Below are positions 48,986 through 49,126 of a stretch of DNA of 49,126 nt, in pieces (the first letter of the stretch is position 1; every line of letters begins with the position of its first letter). The notes beneath the pieces are model-generated. The model was not told the origin of the DNA. It did no database searches and saw nothing but the letters and a program-made list of their open reading frames with translations. The stretch comes from Asaia bogorensis. Lineage in GTDB: Bacteria; Pseudomonadota; Alphaproteobacteria; Acetobacterales; Acetobacteraceae. A program made the position numbers and the translations under genes. The stretch spans positions 1 through 49,126 of the forward strand of contig CAMBMS010000021.1 of NCBI GenBank assembly GCA_945868845.1. The letters run 5' to 3'.

Positions 48986-49126
48986 TCAGCGGATGATAAT
49001 CTCCACACGGCGGTTCTGTGGCTCACGCACTCCCGGGCCCGTGGGCACCAGAAGAACCGTGTCACCAAACGCCTTGATCGCGATCTCGCCCTTCGCCACG
49101 CCGTTGCGCACCAGTTCCGCCGCCAC
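48986..49126 (-). CDS. OmpA-family lipoprotein, copy 2 (3' end only, cut by window edge)
   Basis: Only the last 46 codons and the stop lie in the window. They begin VAAELVRNGVAKGEIAIKAF and end QNRRVEIIIR, identical residue for residue to the C-terminus of the lipoprotein at 36760-37200, although many third-codon positions differ. It therefore is a paralogue under purifying selection, or one converted to the other and since diverged. It lies in the opposite orientation to copy 1, with about 11.8 kb between their stop codons. The 5' part is outside the window. Confidence 0.9.
   Translation of the reverse strand: MAAELVRNGVAKGEIAIKAFGDTVLLVPTGPGVREPQNRRVEIIIR

Overview
The window is high-GC, densely packed chromosomal DNA from what looks like an alphaproteobacterium, probably Rhodospirillales/Acetobacteraceae. 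That placement is an inference from the mix of genes (Liv cassettes, NodT-type efflux lipoprotein, an lpoA/rsmI pair, LLM oxidoreductase, CobW-type GTPase) and from high-GC codon use; no rRNA or tRNA gene is present to fix taxonomy. I also saw no CRISPR array, phage module or replication origin.

Layout. 0.2-3.2 kb: a secreted NTF2-like protein, a decayed pirin gene, an SDR oxidoreductase and an HpcH/HpaI aldolase. 3.3-12.0 kb: a seven-gene minus-strand branched-chain-amino-acid-type (Liv) ABC cluster with two LivH permeases and a degenerate acyl-CoA-synthetase-like protein. Two different IS3-family remnants bracket it. 12.1-22.1 kb: a CitE-like lyase, then a complete RND efflux operon (outer-membrane lipoprotein, adaptor, two RND pumps, MdtABC-like). 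22.2-26.8 kb, minus strand: a sulfonate/taurine-type ABC transporter (ATPase, permease, binding protein), a cupin, a form IV RuBisCO-like protein and a YkgJ Cys-cluster protein. 27-32.5 kb: HMG-CoA-lyase-like enzyme, CobW GTPase, LLM oxidoreductase, alpha/beta hydrolase and an SCP2-like protein, with remnants of an MDR dehydrogenase and of phaB between them. 32.6-36.3 kb: an overlapping operon of PPOX flavoprotein, lutB, lutC, Smr protein and XRE regulator. 36.3-38.4 kb: OmpA-like lipoprotein and an IS graveyard. 38.4-44.9 kb: 3-hydroxyisobutyryl-CoA hydrolase-like enzyme, formyltransferase, an ABC ATPase with a binding protein but no permease, and lpoA divergent from rsmI. 44.9-49.1 kb, minus strand: TauD-like dioxygenase, thioredoxin-motif protein and a UGSC-family protein read through an in-frame UGA, then ada, then the 3' end of a second OmpA-like gene whose visible protein equals that of the first.

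Most interesting points. (1) The gene at 44937-45458 is a strong selenoprotein candidate: a TGA lies exactly at the U of a U-G-S-C motif and the frame stays open for 81 more codons. It is coupled by ATGA overlap to a CPTC protein and follows a taurine-dioxygenase-like gene. (2) A RuBisCO-like protein next to a cupin recalls the methylthioadenosine-isoprenoid shunt of Rhodospirillum rubrum, here beside a sulfonate-type importer. (3) Two ~135-bp repeats (3.8 and 38.3 kb) keep the same three hairpins with compensating base changes, suggesting a structured RNA or REP-like element. (4) The Liv-cluster AMP-binding protein has lost its P-loop signature and a central motif block yet keeps an open frame and tight overlaps. 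A sulfur/organoselenium or C1-sulfur theme may link several of these genes, but this is inference.
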